Shown: positions 1-9,215 of the stretch, in pieces
Numbering within the stretch: the first letter of the stretch is position 1
Layout of the letters: each line of letters begins with the position of its first letter
Source of the DNA: Bacteroidales bacterium
Lineage (GTDB): Bacteria > Bacteroidota > Bacteroidia > Bacteroidales > Muribaculaceae
Reading direction: 5' to 3'
Assembly (NCBI GenBank): GCA_020859845.1
Contig: JAJBVL010000050.1
Coordinates: 16,070 to 80,069, forward strand
Length of the DNA: 64,000 nucleotides
The notes under the pieces: generated by a model
Seen by the model: only the letters and a program-made list of their open reading frames with translations
The model's database searches: none
What the model was told of the DNA's origin: nothing
Translations under genes and position numbers: made by a program

Positions 1-800
1 GCTGTGGAGCCTATCAGGAGACCTTCGAGAGCATCGTCGCCATTCTCTGCAACGCCAAACTGGCTGTCAACGCCCGAACCCCAGGCGCCGGTAACGTATA
101 CCGACTCTGGAACTATCTTCCACCACATACCTTCGCTGGCATAGCTTGCGGGCAGGTCGGCAAGGATGATAGTAAATACAGGGTCATCGTAAGGACTAGC
201 GTCAGAGTGGGTGAAGGGGAGAGCTGTAGCTACGTCCCAGCCATTGATGGTGCCAAGGAGGTAGTAGTTGTCTTCGATCACGAGCTCGGAGGGCAGCGGC
301 GTCACTACGTAGTTGGCAGCGCCATAATAGGTGTCGGGGCCCACGAGGCGGATGCTGGTCTTTGCTGTCGAGACATACCCTGCCAGACGCACATAGGTGG
401 TCTGTGCCTTGGGACTCTTGCCGTAGAGCGTCTTGTGGGCAGCCTCCCAAGCATCGGGAGCGATGGTCACGAGGCCATCGGTGACGGTGGTCTCCACCTC
501 TACAGGCGAGCTGTAGCTTTCGTCCTTGCTCAGCTGAGCCACAAACGTGGGTTCGTAGCCCGAGGGCATATTGGCGATGGTATCTACGCGTAGCACGGGG
601 ATACCCTCGTTGTTGGTGTTGTAGGTCGACAGGTCGATAGCGCTACCCGAAGAGAGCACGGTCGCAACCTGCACATCGGAGGCTGTCAGCAGTGCCTCCT
701 GGGGATTGGTCTGGGGCTCTGGATTGGGTTCGTCAAAGCCGTCGCAGGCGGTGAAACCCAAGCACAGACCTAGCATGAGTAATGAAGCAATATTTTTCAT
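1..800 (-). CDS. SusF/SusE-like outer-membrane lipoprotein (partial, 3' end outside window)
   Basis: This gene is absent from the ORF track because it runs off the left edge. I read it from an ATG at 800 on the minus strand; the protein begins MKNIASLLMLGLCLGFTACD, a lipoprotein signal peptide with lipobox FTAC. About 266 residues are visible with no stop. A segment around YYLLGTINGWD resembles the carbohydrate-binding beta-sandwich repeats of SusE/SusF proteins. It lies 42 nt after the stop of the SusE-like gene and is the fourth gene of the susC-susD operon. By family it would be a surface-exposed glycan-binding lipoprotein that assists the SusCD transporter; the exact glycan is unknown, with alpha-glucan a reasonable guess from the SusE/SusF arrangement. 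Confidence 0.8.
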   Translation of the reverse strand, partial: MKNIASLLMLGLCLGFTACDGFDEPNPEPQTNPQEALLTASDVQVATVLSSGSAIDLSTYNTNNEGIPVLRVDTIANMPSGYEPTFVAQLSKDESYSSPVEVETTVTDGLVTIAPDAWEAAHKTLYGKSPKAQTTYVRLAGYVSTAKTSIRLVGPDTYYGAANYVVTPLPSELVIEDNYYLLGTINGWDVATALPFTHSDASPYDDPVFTIILADLPASYASEGMWWKIVPESVYVTGAWGSGVDSQFGVAENGDDALEGLLIGST

Positions 801-842
801 GTGAGATTGTTTCTTAGTAGTGAATGTTCAAGGGTCTTGGAG

Positions 843-2096
843 TTATTCTACGGCGTCGACAGTCATCTGGTTGGTGTTGGTGTCGAGTGTCACCTTTAGC
901 TGTCCACCACCCCAGTTGAGTTTCCAGCAGCCTTCGCCCGTGTAGCAAGTGTAGGCTGTGCCTGTCACGATGTCAACGTTGTCGCCTGAGGCGCTGGAGG
1001 AATAGGGTGTTGAGCCCCAGCCTGTCAGCTCAGGATAAATGCGGAAATACCATCCGTCAGCGTCAGAGGGGACTTCGAGGTCGAATGTGCCGGTGTAGAT
1101 GCCGCTATTGTCCTTATCGGCTATGCGCCAGTTGCTGTAGGTCGAAGCGTTGTCCTCGTTAGGCTCGGCCCAGCTAGCTTGGTTGCCTACGATATACATA
1201 TACTTGGCGGTAATCACCTCGTGAGCACCAGCCTGGATGGTGAGTTGTGGCTTGGCACCGCTCATATCCACAGTGATGGTCATCTGGCCGCCTTCCCAGT
1301 TGGTGAAGGTGAACGAGCCCTTGCCAGGATATACCAGCTCGGCAGTAAACTCTTCGTCGATGGTCACCTCGATAGGATTGTCTTCTTCCTGCGAGCCCAT
1401 TGATGCGCCGCCATCCCAACCCGACAGGTCAGCATAGAAGCGGAAGGAAGGCTGAGCGGGAATCTCAAATACTCCACTGTAGACCTTGCTACCGATAGCG
1501 TCGTTGGCTTCTGACAGAGCCCAATTTGCATAATGGGCTGCGTTGGCCTCGCTTGGCTCTGTCCACCCTGATGGTGTACCTACAAGGTAGATTTTGCCAG
1601 GTTGTGGCACGGCGAAGTAAGGCACTATACGATTGTAGCTCACTACGTTGGATACGATGCGGCTATCCTCGATGTTGCTCAGCTCGGCAACGGCGCGGAA
1701 GTAGACGACGCGAGGCTCGGTGCCGAAGTAGGCATCAAACTCCTCTTGGCTGGTGACGCCAGCGAGGTTGCACATAGCCACGGCCACGTCGGCCTGCTTT
1801 ACGGTCATGCGTGCCGAGGTGCTCTCGGTGGTGGAGAGGGTCTCATACGTGCCGAAGCTCTGGTCGAGACTCACCTCTGCTGAGTATTGAGTGATGGCTG
1901 AGTAGCCATAATCGGGCTGCGAGGCCACCAGGTCGAGATATGACCCATCGGTCAGCTCGATATACTGTTCCTGGAGTACAGGAGTGTTAAGCACAAACTG
2001 TGTGGGTGCCTTATACTTGGGGTCGGAGTCTACGCTACAACCGGTGAACCCCATCGTGGCAACCAATGCGCTAAGAAATATGGATAGTTTTTTCAT
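843..2096 (-). CDS. SusE-like outer-membrane glycan-binding lipoprotein
   Basis: 417 aa with signal peptide and lipobox (GFTGC, Cys20). The N-terminal part (about 30-160) has the YKAPTQFVLNTP...YIELTDGS pattern of the SusE N-terminal domain. Two similar modules follow, starting near KIYLVGTPSGWTEP and YMYIVGNQASWAEP, each about 110 residues with a Y/WN-type binding-face pattern, so the domain order is SusE N-term, CBM-like, CBM-like. It follows susD by 48 nt and precedes the SusF-like gene in the same operon. Known SusE proteins bind starch at the cell surface; the tandem modules suggest the same kind of role here, although substrate cannot be read from sequence alone. Confidence 0.85.
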   Translation of the reverse strand: MKKLSIFLSALVATMGFTGCSVDSDPKYKAPTQFVLNTPVLQEQYIELTDGSYLDLVASQPDYGYSAITQYSAEVSLDQSFGTYETLSTTESTSARMTVKQADVAVAMCNLAGVTSQEEFDAYFGTEPRVVYFRAVAELSNIEDSRIVSNVVSYNRIVPYFAVPQPGKIYLVGTPSGWTEPSEANAAHYANWALSEANDAIGSKVYSGVFEIPAQPSFRFYADLSGWDGGASMGSQEEDNPIEVTIDEEFTAELVYPGKGSFTFTNWEGGQMTITVDMSGAKPQLTIQAGAHEVITAKYMYIVGNQASWAEPNEDNASTYSNWRIADKDNSGIYTGTFDLEVPSDADGWYFRIYPELTGWGSTPYSSSASGDNVDIVTGTAYTCYTGEGCWKLNWGGGQLKVTLDTNTNQMTVDAVE

Positions 2097-2144
2097 CTTG
2101 TTGATTCGCTTTACTGTGGTTGAAGTAAATCTTGTGGGATGGGA

Positions 2145-3821
2145 TTAGTAGCCAGGATTCTGGGTGTAGCCGGCCTGTGACACGACGGTTGAGGGCAGGG
2201 GGAACAGATTGTTGGTCGAGGGGAAGTCTGTGCCGTTGCGGGTAAGATTCTTCCAGTCCCAATTGTAGCCCGAGATCCACTTGCCGTAGCGGATAAGGTC
2301 GGTGCGGCGCACGTTCTCGCAGTAGAGCTCACGGCTGCGCTCTTCCTGAAGGTTGGCCAGGGTGAGGTCGGCGCTGCTCCATGGGTCGAGGCCTGCGCGT
2401 TCGCGGATGTAGTTGACGTAGGTGAGGGCTACGCTCTTGTCGCCACCACCCTGCAAGGCAGCTTCAGCTGCCGAGAGGTAGATCTCGGCGAGGCGGATCA
2501 TAGCATAGTCGCCACCAATCTGACTGGCCTTGGTAGGCGATGCATTGGTGTCAATCTCGCCGTTGTCGTCAAGAGCCCAGTTGATAAACTTGATGGGTAT
2601 GAAGCCATTTGTGCCATAGTGGTCTTGGTCGAGGACGTTGTCGTCAAACGAGAAGCCAGCAGCCGATGTGCACCAATATTTCACGCGGATATCCTTGGAG
2701 GTACCCATCGTAGCATCGTCCCAGTCAAACTGCTCAACAAACTGCTGACGGCTTGACATACACTTCCAGCCACCATCGCCATTGTAGTCGGCCTGACGGA
2801 TGGTCCACTCTGAATCGTCGGGACTGTCGGTGATATAACCCATGAGCATGAACGTAGAGTTGGCAAACGACTTCAAGTAGGTCTCATTCTGAGGTATGTC
2901 CCAGATTATCTCATTGATAGAGCTGGAGCCACCGATTGAGTACTGGTCGTTGTTGTAAGCAAAGAGCTGATGATAGTGGTTGCAGAGACCTGAGCCCTGA
3001 AAACCGCTACCCTTCAGAGCGTTGATGAGGGTGACAGCCTTGGCGTAAGCCTTGTCCCACGCTGCAGTGCCAGTGTAGACACCAGCGTTGAGGTAGAACT
3101 TCACCAGAAGAGCGTCAGCGACAGCCTTGCCTACATAGCCGTAAGGGGCAGTGTAGTCGTTGCCGTATTCGCTTGATACCTCTTCGAGGGTTGCCACTAC
3201 GTTGTTGTAGATCTCGGAGCGTGAGAGCTGTGGGGGTACGGAGTTAATCTCCACGGTCTCGTCGGCGTAAGGCACGTTGCCAAAGAGGTCGATGAGGTAG
3301 AAGTAGCATCCTGAGCGCAGGATTTTGCACTGGCGGATGAAGAGGTCGGCCTTGGCCTGCTGGGTCTCAGTGAGGTCAAAGTAGCCGTTGTTGACGGTCT
3401 GGATGAAGTCGTTGCAGAGTGCCACGTTGATCATCAGGCGCGAGTATGTGCCATAGAGGGCGCCGTTGTTGGCTGCTACGATACCATAGGTGAGCGTACC
3501 AAAGTTGGCGTCGCCAGTGGCAAGCCAGTTGCTCTCGTCGGTGGGTATCTCTTCAAAGTTGAAGATAGCGCGCTGGAAGGTCGACATACCGCCATCGAAG
3601 CCTTCAACGGAGGCTGAACCGTTGGCACCATAGGTGGCAAACTGGAGATATACGTCGGCCATCACCTGCTCCATGTATCCCTCGGGGTCTTCCGAGAAGG
3701 TGCCGGGAGTGACAGTGCGTGGGTCGGTAGGCATAAGGTCGAGGTCACCGGTGCAGGCTCCTAAGCCCAGCATGGCACCGCCTACAGCGATTGTAGCAAA
3801 TATCTTATTTATGGTTTTCAT
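2145..3821 (-). CDS. SusD/RagB-family nutrient uptake lipoprotein
   Basis: 558 aa, normal length for SusD. A lipoprotein signal (GLGACTGD, Cys23) is followed by an alpha-helical TPR-like body with family hallmarks: ATYGANGSASVEGFDGG near the N-terminus, the RYSR-like helix region, and a C-terminal RERAGLDPW...ELYCENVRRTDLIRYGKW block typical of SusD proteins. It lies 21 nt downstream of susC and forms the lid of the SusC channel in the outer membrane, capturing oligosaccharide. No regulator (HTCS, SusR or sigma/anti-sigma pair) is present next to the operon in this window. Function as class is certain; the glycan is not. Confidence 0.95.
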   Translation of the reverse strand: MKTINKIFATIAVGGAMLGLGACTGDLDLMPTDPRTVTPGTFSEDPEGYMEQVMADVYLQFATYGANGSASVEGFDGGMSTFQRAIFNFEEIPTDESNWLATGDANFGTLTYGIVAANNGALYGTYSRLMINVALCNDFIQTVNNGYFDLTETQQAKADLFIRQCKILRSGCYFYLIDLFGNVPYADETVEINSVPPQLSRSEIYNNVVATLEEVSSEYGNDYTAPYGYVGKAVADALLVKFYLNAGVYTGTAAWDKAYAKAVTLINALKGSGFQGSGLCNHYHQLFAYNNDQYSIGGSSSINEIIWDIPQNETYLKSFANSTFMLMGYITDSPDDSEWTIRQADYNGDGGWKCMSSRQQFVEQFDWDDATMGTSKDIRVKYWCTSAAGFSFDDNVLDQDHYGTNGFIPIKFINWALDDNGEIDTNASPTKASQIGGDYAMIRLAEIYLSAAEAALQGGGDKSVALTYVNYIRERAGLDPWSSADLTLANLQEERSRELYCENVRRTDLIRYGKWISGYNWDWKNLTRNGTDFPSTNNLFPLPSTVVSQAGYTQNPGY

Positions 3822-3842
3822 GTTGATGCTTATTTGAGGTTG

Positions 3843-6800
3843 TTAGAAAGTAGCCACGAGACCGAGGGTGACGGTGATAGGACGTGGATAGGTAGAGTTG
3901 TCAATACCCGAGAATACTTCAGGATCGAGGCCCTTGTAGCGGGTGATGACGAAGGGGTTTTGTACTACGCCGAATACACGCAGGTTGAGCTGGTCCTTGC
4001 AGAGGCCCGAGAAGGTGTAGCCTAGCGAGATGTTGTCGCAGCGTACAAACGAGGCGTTTTCTACAAAGTAGTCGCTGACGCAGAGTTGGCTGTTGTCCAC
4101 CCATGAGGGGAAGATGTATTCGCCCTTCAGCAGGTTGCTGAGCTGGTAGCCCGAAACGCCGCTCATGCGGGTGCGGTCATACTTAGGCCCGTTGTACACG
4201 TAGTTGCCAAAGTTGGCGCGGAGCACGATGCCAAAGTCCCAGTTCTTGTAGTTGAGGGTGTTGTTCCAAGCGAAGGTGGCTTTCGGGTCGCGGCTGTGGT
4301 AAACGATCTTGTCGGCATCGTTGATCACACCGTCGGCGTTCTGGTCAACATACTGGCCGGGGACGGGATCGCCATTGTCGTCGTATACCTGCTGATATAC
4401 CAGGAATGAGAAGGCAGGATAGCCCACCATGTGGTATTGCAGGCCTGTACCTGTACCGCTGGGAGCGGTGGCTGCTTGTATCTGAGAGGTCTCAGCGTCG
4501 CCTGTCAGCTTGGTAATCTTGTTCTTGTTGTAGGAGTAGTTGAGGCTCGTGGTCCAAGTGAATTCCTTGTTGACGATGGGGCGAGCGGTGATGGTAAATT
4601 CCACACCAGTGTTGCGCAGCGAGCCGATGTTGCGCGTCAGGTAGTTGGAGGTGTTGAGCGTCACGATAGGCGCTTTGGCCAGAAGGTCCTTAGTGTTGCG
4701 CAGATACCAGTCGGCTGCAAGGGTGATACGGTTGTTGAGGAATGCGAAGTCCATACCGATGTTCCAAGTCGTTGTCTCCTCCCACTTGATCTGTGGGTCG
4801 TAAGCGTTGGGATACAGAGGATTGATCCACTGGCCATTGACGTTGACATACTGGAAGCCCTGGCTGCTCGATACAGTGTAGGTAGGCATATAGGGGAAGT
4901 CAAGACCGATATCCTGCTGACCAGTGACACCCCAGCCGAGACGCAGTTTCCATTCGTTCCACACCTGCTGAAGGTCTTCCATGAAAGGCATGTTGCTTAT
5001 CTTCCAACCGAGAGCCAACGAGGGGAAGAGGCCCCAGCGGCTATCCTTGCTGAAGCGCGAAGTGGCATCATCACGAAGGGTGAACGTCAAGAGGTAGGTG
5101 TCCTTAAACGAGTAGTTGAAGCGGCCAAAGAACGACACGAGTTGCAGTGGGCTGCTCCAGTAGGTCATGGGAGCGTTGTTGACGCTCTTGCCTACGTTGC
5201 TGCTTGAGCTGCTGTCTACGCTGATGGTGTAGACGCCGTTGTCGTAGGGGATATAGCCACCGTTGGTCTGGTAGCCGAGCGAGTTGACGTATGTGTTGCT
5301 GCGTCCGTGGTAGTCAAACTTCTGCCAGGAGTAACCCACCATGATGTCAAAAGTGCTCTGCAGCACGTCTACATCCTTGCGGTAGTTGGCATAGAAGTCG
5401 AGCAGGGTGTTGCGCTGGAGCTCATACCAGTCGTAGCGGGTCTCAGCACCTGCCGAGCCCATGGCCATCAAGTCGTTGTTGCGCCAAGCCGATGCCGAGT
5501 TGGCAGCGGTGCGGCTGTCTTGCTCGTTCTTCGACACCTGATAACCGAGGTTGAGGTTCAGGTGGAGCTCAGGGAGGAAATGGACTGAGTAGTCCAACTG
5601 GATATTACCGCTCGACGAGTAGACCTTGCTGATATTTTTCACATCGTCAAGCATCTGCAGCGGGTTGAGGCTTGCTTGGGTCTCGAGAGCGCCCGAGCCT
5701 GTGGTGATATTGGTGTAGCCGTTGAAGGCTGTCACGCCAGCATCGCCAGTGGTGTTGTAGGCGGTCTTGACGGGAAGGGTGGGGTTGAAGCCCGAGGCTG
5801 CGCCGATAGCGCCAGTGTCGGCGTTGCGGGTGTGCACGTAGGTGCCACTCACGTTGGCGTTGACGCTCAGGTGGTTTTCAAAGAATTTTGGGTTGAGGTT
5901 GATACCTACAGTGGTACGCTGCATCGACGAGGTCTTCAGGATACCTTGGCTGTCGGTATAGGAGGCTGATACACGATAGGGAAGGATGCCCAGCGAACCG
6001 CCTACGCTCAGGTTGTAGTCCTGCGAGAGGGTGGTGCGGAGCACTTCCTTCTGCCAGTCGGTGCTGGCGTTGCCAAGCATAGCGATGGCAGCGTCAGTGC
6101 CTATATCGTTGCGCACTACGTTGGCAAACTCCTCAGCGCCCATAAGGTCGAGAGAGTTGCGAGCAGTGTTGACGTGCCAGTTGGCAGCGAAGTTGACCTG
6201 CGGACGTCCGCTTTGGCCTTTCTTCGTGGTGATGATAATTACACCATTGGATGCGCGGCTACCATAGATGGCCGTTGCTGATGCATCCTTGAGGATGGTG
6301 AGGCTTTCGATGTTTTGAGGGTTAACCATGGTGAGGGCGTTGGTGCCACCAGCGTTCGACTGGTCGGTCTGAGGCACACCGTCGATTACGATCAGAGGGT
6401 TGTTGTTGGCCGACAGCGACGAGCCGCCACGGATACGTATCGTGGCGTTGCCTGTAGGATCACCACCCGAAGTGGTTACGGTCACACCAGGCGATGCGCC
6501 CACGAGGAGGTCTTGGGTAGAGGTGGCGATACCAGCCTCGATGTCATCGGGCTTGATAACGGCCACGGAGCCAGTAGCGTCCGACTTCTTCACTACACCG
6601 TAACCCACTACCACTACTTCTTGCAGCATCTGGGTATTCTCGGAGAGTGTGACGTCAATCACGGTACGACCATCTACGGGTATCTCTTGTGTGACACACC
6701 CGATGAAAGAAAATACAAGCACTGCGTCAGGCTCAACGTCCAGTCGATACTGGCCGTCAAAGTCAGTTGCCACACCGTTGGAGGTGTCTTTTACCTTCAC

Positions 6801-6947
6801 TGTAGCGCCGATCAGGGGATCGCCCAGGTCGTCGGTCACTGTACCGGTGACAGTAATCTTTTGCGCTAAAGCGGGGAAAGCAAAGCATAGCACTAAGACA
6901 AGCGCAAGCCAGCCTTTCCGACTCATTTGTAAACAAATGTTCTTCAT
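3843..6947 (-). CDS. SusC/RagA-family TonB-dependent outer-membrane transporter
   Basis: 1034 aa. Signal peptide, then a carboxypeptidase-regulatory-like domain (about 30-110, GTVTDDLGDPLIGATVKVKD), the EVVVVGYGVVKKSD region before the plug, a plug domain with SGGDPTGNATIRIRGGSS and NGVIIITTKKG, and a beta-barrel ending in an aromatic Phe (LGLVATF). These are the standard SusC features and the length is normal. It is the first gene of the operon; a promoter with TTG and TTACTTTG elements lies about 85-110 nt upstream. It imports a SusD-captured glycan with energy from TonB. A second Met (MSRKGW) 21 nt inside is an alternative start that would give a more usual signal peptide. Confidence 0.97.
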   Translation of the reverse strand: MKNICLQMSRKGWLALVLVLCFAFPALAQKITVTGTVTDDLGDPLIGATVKVKDTSNGVATDFDGQYRLDVEPDAVLVFSFIGCVTQEIPVDGRTVIDVTLSENTQMLQEVVVVGYGVVKKSDATGSVAVIKPDDIEAGIATSTQDLLVGASPGVTVTTSGGDPTGNATIRIRGGSSLSANNNPLIVIDGVPQTDQSNAGGTNALTMVNPQNIESLTILKDASATAIYGSRASNGVIIITTKKGQSGRPQVNFAANWHVNTARNSLDLMGAEEFANVVRNDIGTDAAIAMLGNASTDWQKEVLRTTLSQDYNLSVGGSLGILPYRVSASYTDSQGILKTSSMQRTTVGINLNPKFFENHLSVNANVSGTYVHTRNADTGAIGAASGFNPTLPVKTAYNTTGDAGVTAFNGYTNITTGSGALETQASLNPLQMLDDVKNISKVYSSSGNIQLDYSVHFLPELHLNLNLGYQVSKNEQDSRTAANSASAWRNNDLMAMGSAGAETRYDWYELQRNTLLDFYANYRKDVDVLQSTFDIMVGYSWQKFDYHGRSNTYVNSLGYQTNGGYIPYDNGVYTISVDSSSSSNVGKSVNNAPMTYWSSPLQLVSFFGRFNYSFKDTYLLTFTLRDDATSRFSKDSRWGLFPSLALGWKISNMPFMEDLQQVWNEWKLRLGWGVTGQQDIGLDFPYMPTYTVSSSQGFQYVNVNGQWINPLYPNAYDPQIKWEETTTWNIGMDFAFLNNRITLAADWYLRNTKDLLAKAPIVTLNTSNYLTRNIGSLRNTGVEFTITARPIVNKEFTWTTSLNYSYNKNKITKLTGDAETSQIQAATAPSGTGTGLQYHMVGYPAFSFLVYQQVYDDNGDPVPGQYVDQNADGVINDADKIVYHSRDPKATFAWNNTLNYKNWDFGIVLRANFGNYVYNGPKYDRTRMSGVSGYQLSNLLKGEYIFPSWVDNSQLCVSDYFVENASFVRCDNISLGYTFSGLCKDQLNLRVFGVVQNPFVITRYKGLDPEVFSGIDNSTYPRPITVTLGLVATF

Positions 6948-7030
6948 GCAAATGTTTTTAGGAATGTTGAAAAATACAAGTAAATATGATATCTCTTTTG
7001 GACCCTTGGTTTAGGGACATAACGTGGGTG

Positions 7031-7060
7031 CAAAGTAAACGAATCTTTTTAAATGTTCAA
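7031..7060 (-). promoter_or_regulatory. Promoter of the susCDEF-like operon
   Basis: On the minus strand a TTG is followed by 19 nt and TTACTTTG, close to the Bacteroidetes -33 TTTG / -7 TAnnTTTG consensus with one mismatch in the -7 element. It would start transcription about 75-80 nt upstream of susC. Confidence 0.5.
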
Positions 7061-7166
7061 TAACTTTTGACAAAATTATTTTTAGATGAGCGAAGATTTA
7101 ACTAGAGATAACACAAGCAGCTCGCTCTACAGCCGAAAATCTCGCTAAGATTTTGTCATGCAAATC

Positions 7167-7205
7167 CCCAATCTAATGCAACCCCGTCGGGATTGTTTCA
7201 AATAG
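7167..7205. repeat. 39-bp palindromic repeat, copy 1
   Basis: A 39-bp unit containing GCAACCCCGTCGGG, identical to copy 2 except for one base inside the right arm of the palindrome (GGGATTG against GGGGTTG). It lies between the susC promoter and the end of the FtsX-like gene. The 6948-7353 gap otherwise holds only the susC promoter and leader. Confidence 0.8.
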
Positions 7206-7217
7206 CCTTCAGGATAG

Positions 7218-7256
7218 CCCAATCTAATGCAACCCCGTCGGGGTTGTTTCAAATAG
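7218..7256. repeat. 39-bp palindromic repeat, copy 2
   Basis: Second direct copy, 12 bp after the first. The core CAACCCCGTCGGGGTTG is an inverted repeat, so the unit resembles a REP-type element. A diverged third copy lies at 27465-27503. Confidence 0.8.
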
Positions 7257-7353
7257 AAATTAGATGAACTATTTATATCTAAATGGAAAAAATCTCTACT
7301 GGACTCGAGGGCATGTTGTGGCCATGAGGCTACAAATGAATTGAAAGAGAAGC

Positions 7354-8547
7354 TCAGACGAAGAAGTCGCTGCGCAGACGATGGCGGATGGCCAGGAAAT
7401 TGCCGGCGGTGATGAAAGCCATTATGATAATTCCAGCGCCAATAGCGCTTAGGCATGAGCCAGGCTCTATGCCCAGACTCTCCAACGAGCCTTTCCAACA
7501 ATGGCGCACGATAAACATTATGGCTAATGCGCCTCCCAATACTGCCAGATTGATGGAGCCAATAATAATGTAATAACAGCGTGCTATTGACTGTGGACTA
7601 TAGCCAAGGAGCATCAACTGGCGCAGCTTGTCGCGGCTCTTGGTGAGCAGGAGCCATACACTGAGCATCAGTATGAAAAAAGCCAACGCGCAGATCACCA
7701 CCCCCACAGCCAACACAATGCCTGTCACGAGCCGCAAGAAGAAAGCAGCACGTCCGTTATCGGCTTTGTCGCCTGCGGCCTCATATCCCTTAGATGCAAG
7801 AAATGTGGCTATGGCTGGATCTCCAGGGGTCTTCACCTTTATTATAAGACGCGATGGCGCTGTCGTAGAGCCTGGCTCTCCATAGATGCCATTGGCCCAC
7901 TCCATAAACTCTTCTGGCACGGCTATGGTGTTGAGGCGCGATGAGAACCCCACTATCTTGGCGTCCATCCAGCGCTGCTGCCCATTGCCGCTCAGCGACA
8001 ACCGCAGGGGGATAGCCCCTATCATTCCTTCGCTTATCTGAGGGAGACCACGCGAGGTGGCGAAACCAAAATTATAGAGCGTTAGATAGTCTTTACTGAT
8101 GACGATAGGCACTGTAGTGTCTACGCCCGGTCGGAAACTCCATCCCTTGGGGTTGATGTCGAAAAACTCTTGCGGTATCGACTCCAGGAAAAGGGCTGTT
8201 GACATGCCTTTACCCCCCATCGACACTGTGGCATAGACATTGAAGTCGGCTGCCCGAAAGCCACCCACATCGCCAGCCCAAGGTTGGCTCTCAATCTCAG
8301 CGATGTCGGCGGTGGAGAAGGAGGTATTGGCCCCCATAAGTGCGCCAAGGCCGCTCACAGTCTTGGATATGATAAGGTAGTCGCGACTCATAAAGGAGTC
8401 GTCGTCGGCCCACAAGCTACGCACGTCGCTGTAAAACCTTACGGCAGTGACCACGATAGCCAATCCAACGAGGCTGGCCAGAGCATACCCAGTCATCTGT
8501 AGAGCGCTGATATTGCGGCGCAGTAGACTACTAACAAGGTTTTTCAT
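7354..8547 (-). CDS. FtsX-like ABC transporter permease
   Basis: 397 aa inner-membrane protein. One membrane segment near residues 20-40 (ALASLVGLAIVVTAV), a large periplasmic domain (about 45-275), then three membrane segments near the C-terminus (GIVLAVGVVICALAFFILML, IIGSINLAVLGGALAIMF, IIIMAFITAGNFLA): the FtsX/MacB/LolC topology. Its ATG overlaps the stop of the upstream ATPase gene by 4 nt (ATGA), so the two are translationally coupled and very probably one transporter. With the lipoprotein gene upstream, a role in envelope or lipoprotein handling is likely, but the substrate is unknown. Only one permease gene is present, so it would work as a homodimer. Confidence 0.8.
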   Translation of the reverse strand: MKNLVSSLLRRNISALQMTGYALASLVGLAIVVTAVRFYSDVRSLWADDDSFMSRDYLIISKTVSGLGALMGANTSFSTADIAEIESQPWAGDVGGFRAADFNVYATVSMGGKGMSTALFLESIPQEFFDINPKGWSFRPGVDTTVPIVISKDYLTLYNFGFATSRGLPQISEGMIGAIPLRLSLSGNGQQRWMDAKIVGFSSRLNTIAVPEEFMEWANGIYGEPGSTTAPSRLIIKVKTPGDPAIATFLASKGYEAAGDKADNGRAAFFLRLVTGIVLAVGVVICALAFFILMLSVWLLLTKSRDKLRQLMLLGYSPQSIARCYYIIIGSINLAVLGGALAIMFIVRHCWKGSLESLGIEPGSCLSAIGAGIIIMAFITAGNFLAIRHRLRSDFFV

Positions 8548-9212
8548 AACTGAAGTCGAAGGTCGATAGGAAGGTTGATATCATTGCCCACTGACGTGGC
8601 TATTATGGCCGCTCCCTGCTCGCGTGCCTCGCGAGCTATAAGGGCGCCTACAGCGGCGTTGTTGCGCTGGTCGAGATGGCTCACGGGTTCATCGATGAGC
8701 AGGAAGTCGAAGGGCTGGCAGAGGGCTCTGACGATGGCCACCCTTTGCTGTTGGCCTATCGAAAGGTGGGCTGCTGGCTGTTGGCGCTTGTCGGCCACCT
8801 CCAGCTCTTCGAGGGCGCTTTCTATCCATCCTGTAGTGCGAAAGCCAGTGAGGTTGTTTTTGATCAAAAGATTCTCCCACACGGTGAGCTCGGGAAAGAG
8901 GCCAAGGTCTTGAGGCAAGTAGGCCAGTGAATGCTCGCGTAGCCTACACCAGTCGGCTATGGAGAAGGAGCGGATATCCTTTTGGTCCATCGTTATCTTG
9001 CCGTGATAGTCGCGCCGCAACCCATAAATGAAGGCGCAGAGCGACGATTTACCCGTGCCGCTTTCGGCGTGGATAAGGTAATGCTTGCCACGCTCAAAAG
9101 TGAAGCTCTCGCGGAGCCACACCTCTGAGCTGGCTATATGAGCCTCCTCCTCTTGCCCCAGGAACACTGCTGGCAAAAGATTGTGGATGGAGATGCGCGA
9201 TAGGTGAGTCAT
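8544..9212 (-). CDS. LolD/MacB-like ABC transporter ATPase lacking the switch histidine
   Basis: 222 aa ATPase. Walker A is AESGTGKSS (about 49-57), Q-loop Gln101 in YLPQDLG, signature LSIGQQQR (150-157), Walker B FDFLLIDEP (168-176) and D-loop SHLD. At the place where the H-loop histidine is expected (usually ATHD) the sequence reads IIATSVGND, so the switch residue is Ser. Everything else argues for a functional enzyme. It is coupled by a 4-nt overlap to the FtsX-like permease and lies 3 nt after the upstream lipoprotein gene, so the three form an operon. Confidence 0.85.
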   Translation of the reverse strand: MTHLSRISIHNLLPAVFLGQEEEAHIASSEVWLRESFTFERGKHYLIHAESGTGKSSLCAFIYGLRRDYHGKITMDQKDIRSFSIADWCRLREHSLAYLPQDLGLFPELTVWENLLIKNNLTGFRTTGWIESALEELEVADKRQQPAAHLSIGQQQRVAIVRALCQPFDFLLIDEPVSHLDQRNNAAVGALIAREAREQGAAIIATSVGNDINLPIDLRLQL

Positions 9213-9215
9213 GTC

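Noticed and set aside
4431-5207. 258-aa ORF antisense to susC
   Set aside because: Shadow ORF in a clear SusC gene.
7167-7256. CRISPR array
   Set aside because: Only two repeat units with a 12-bp gap and a palindromic core; no cas genes. No CRISPR array was seen elsewhere in the window.
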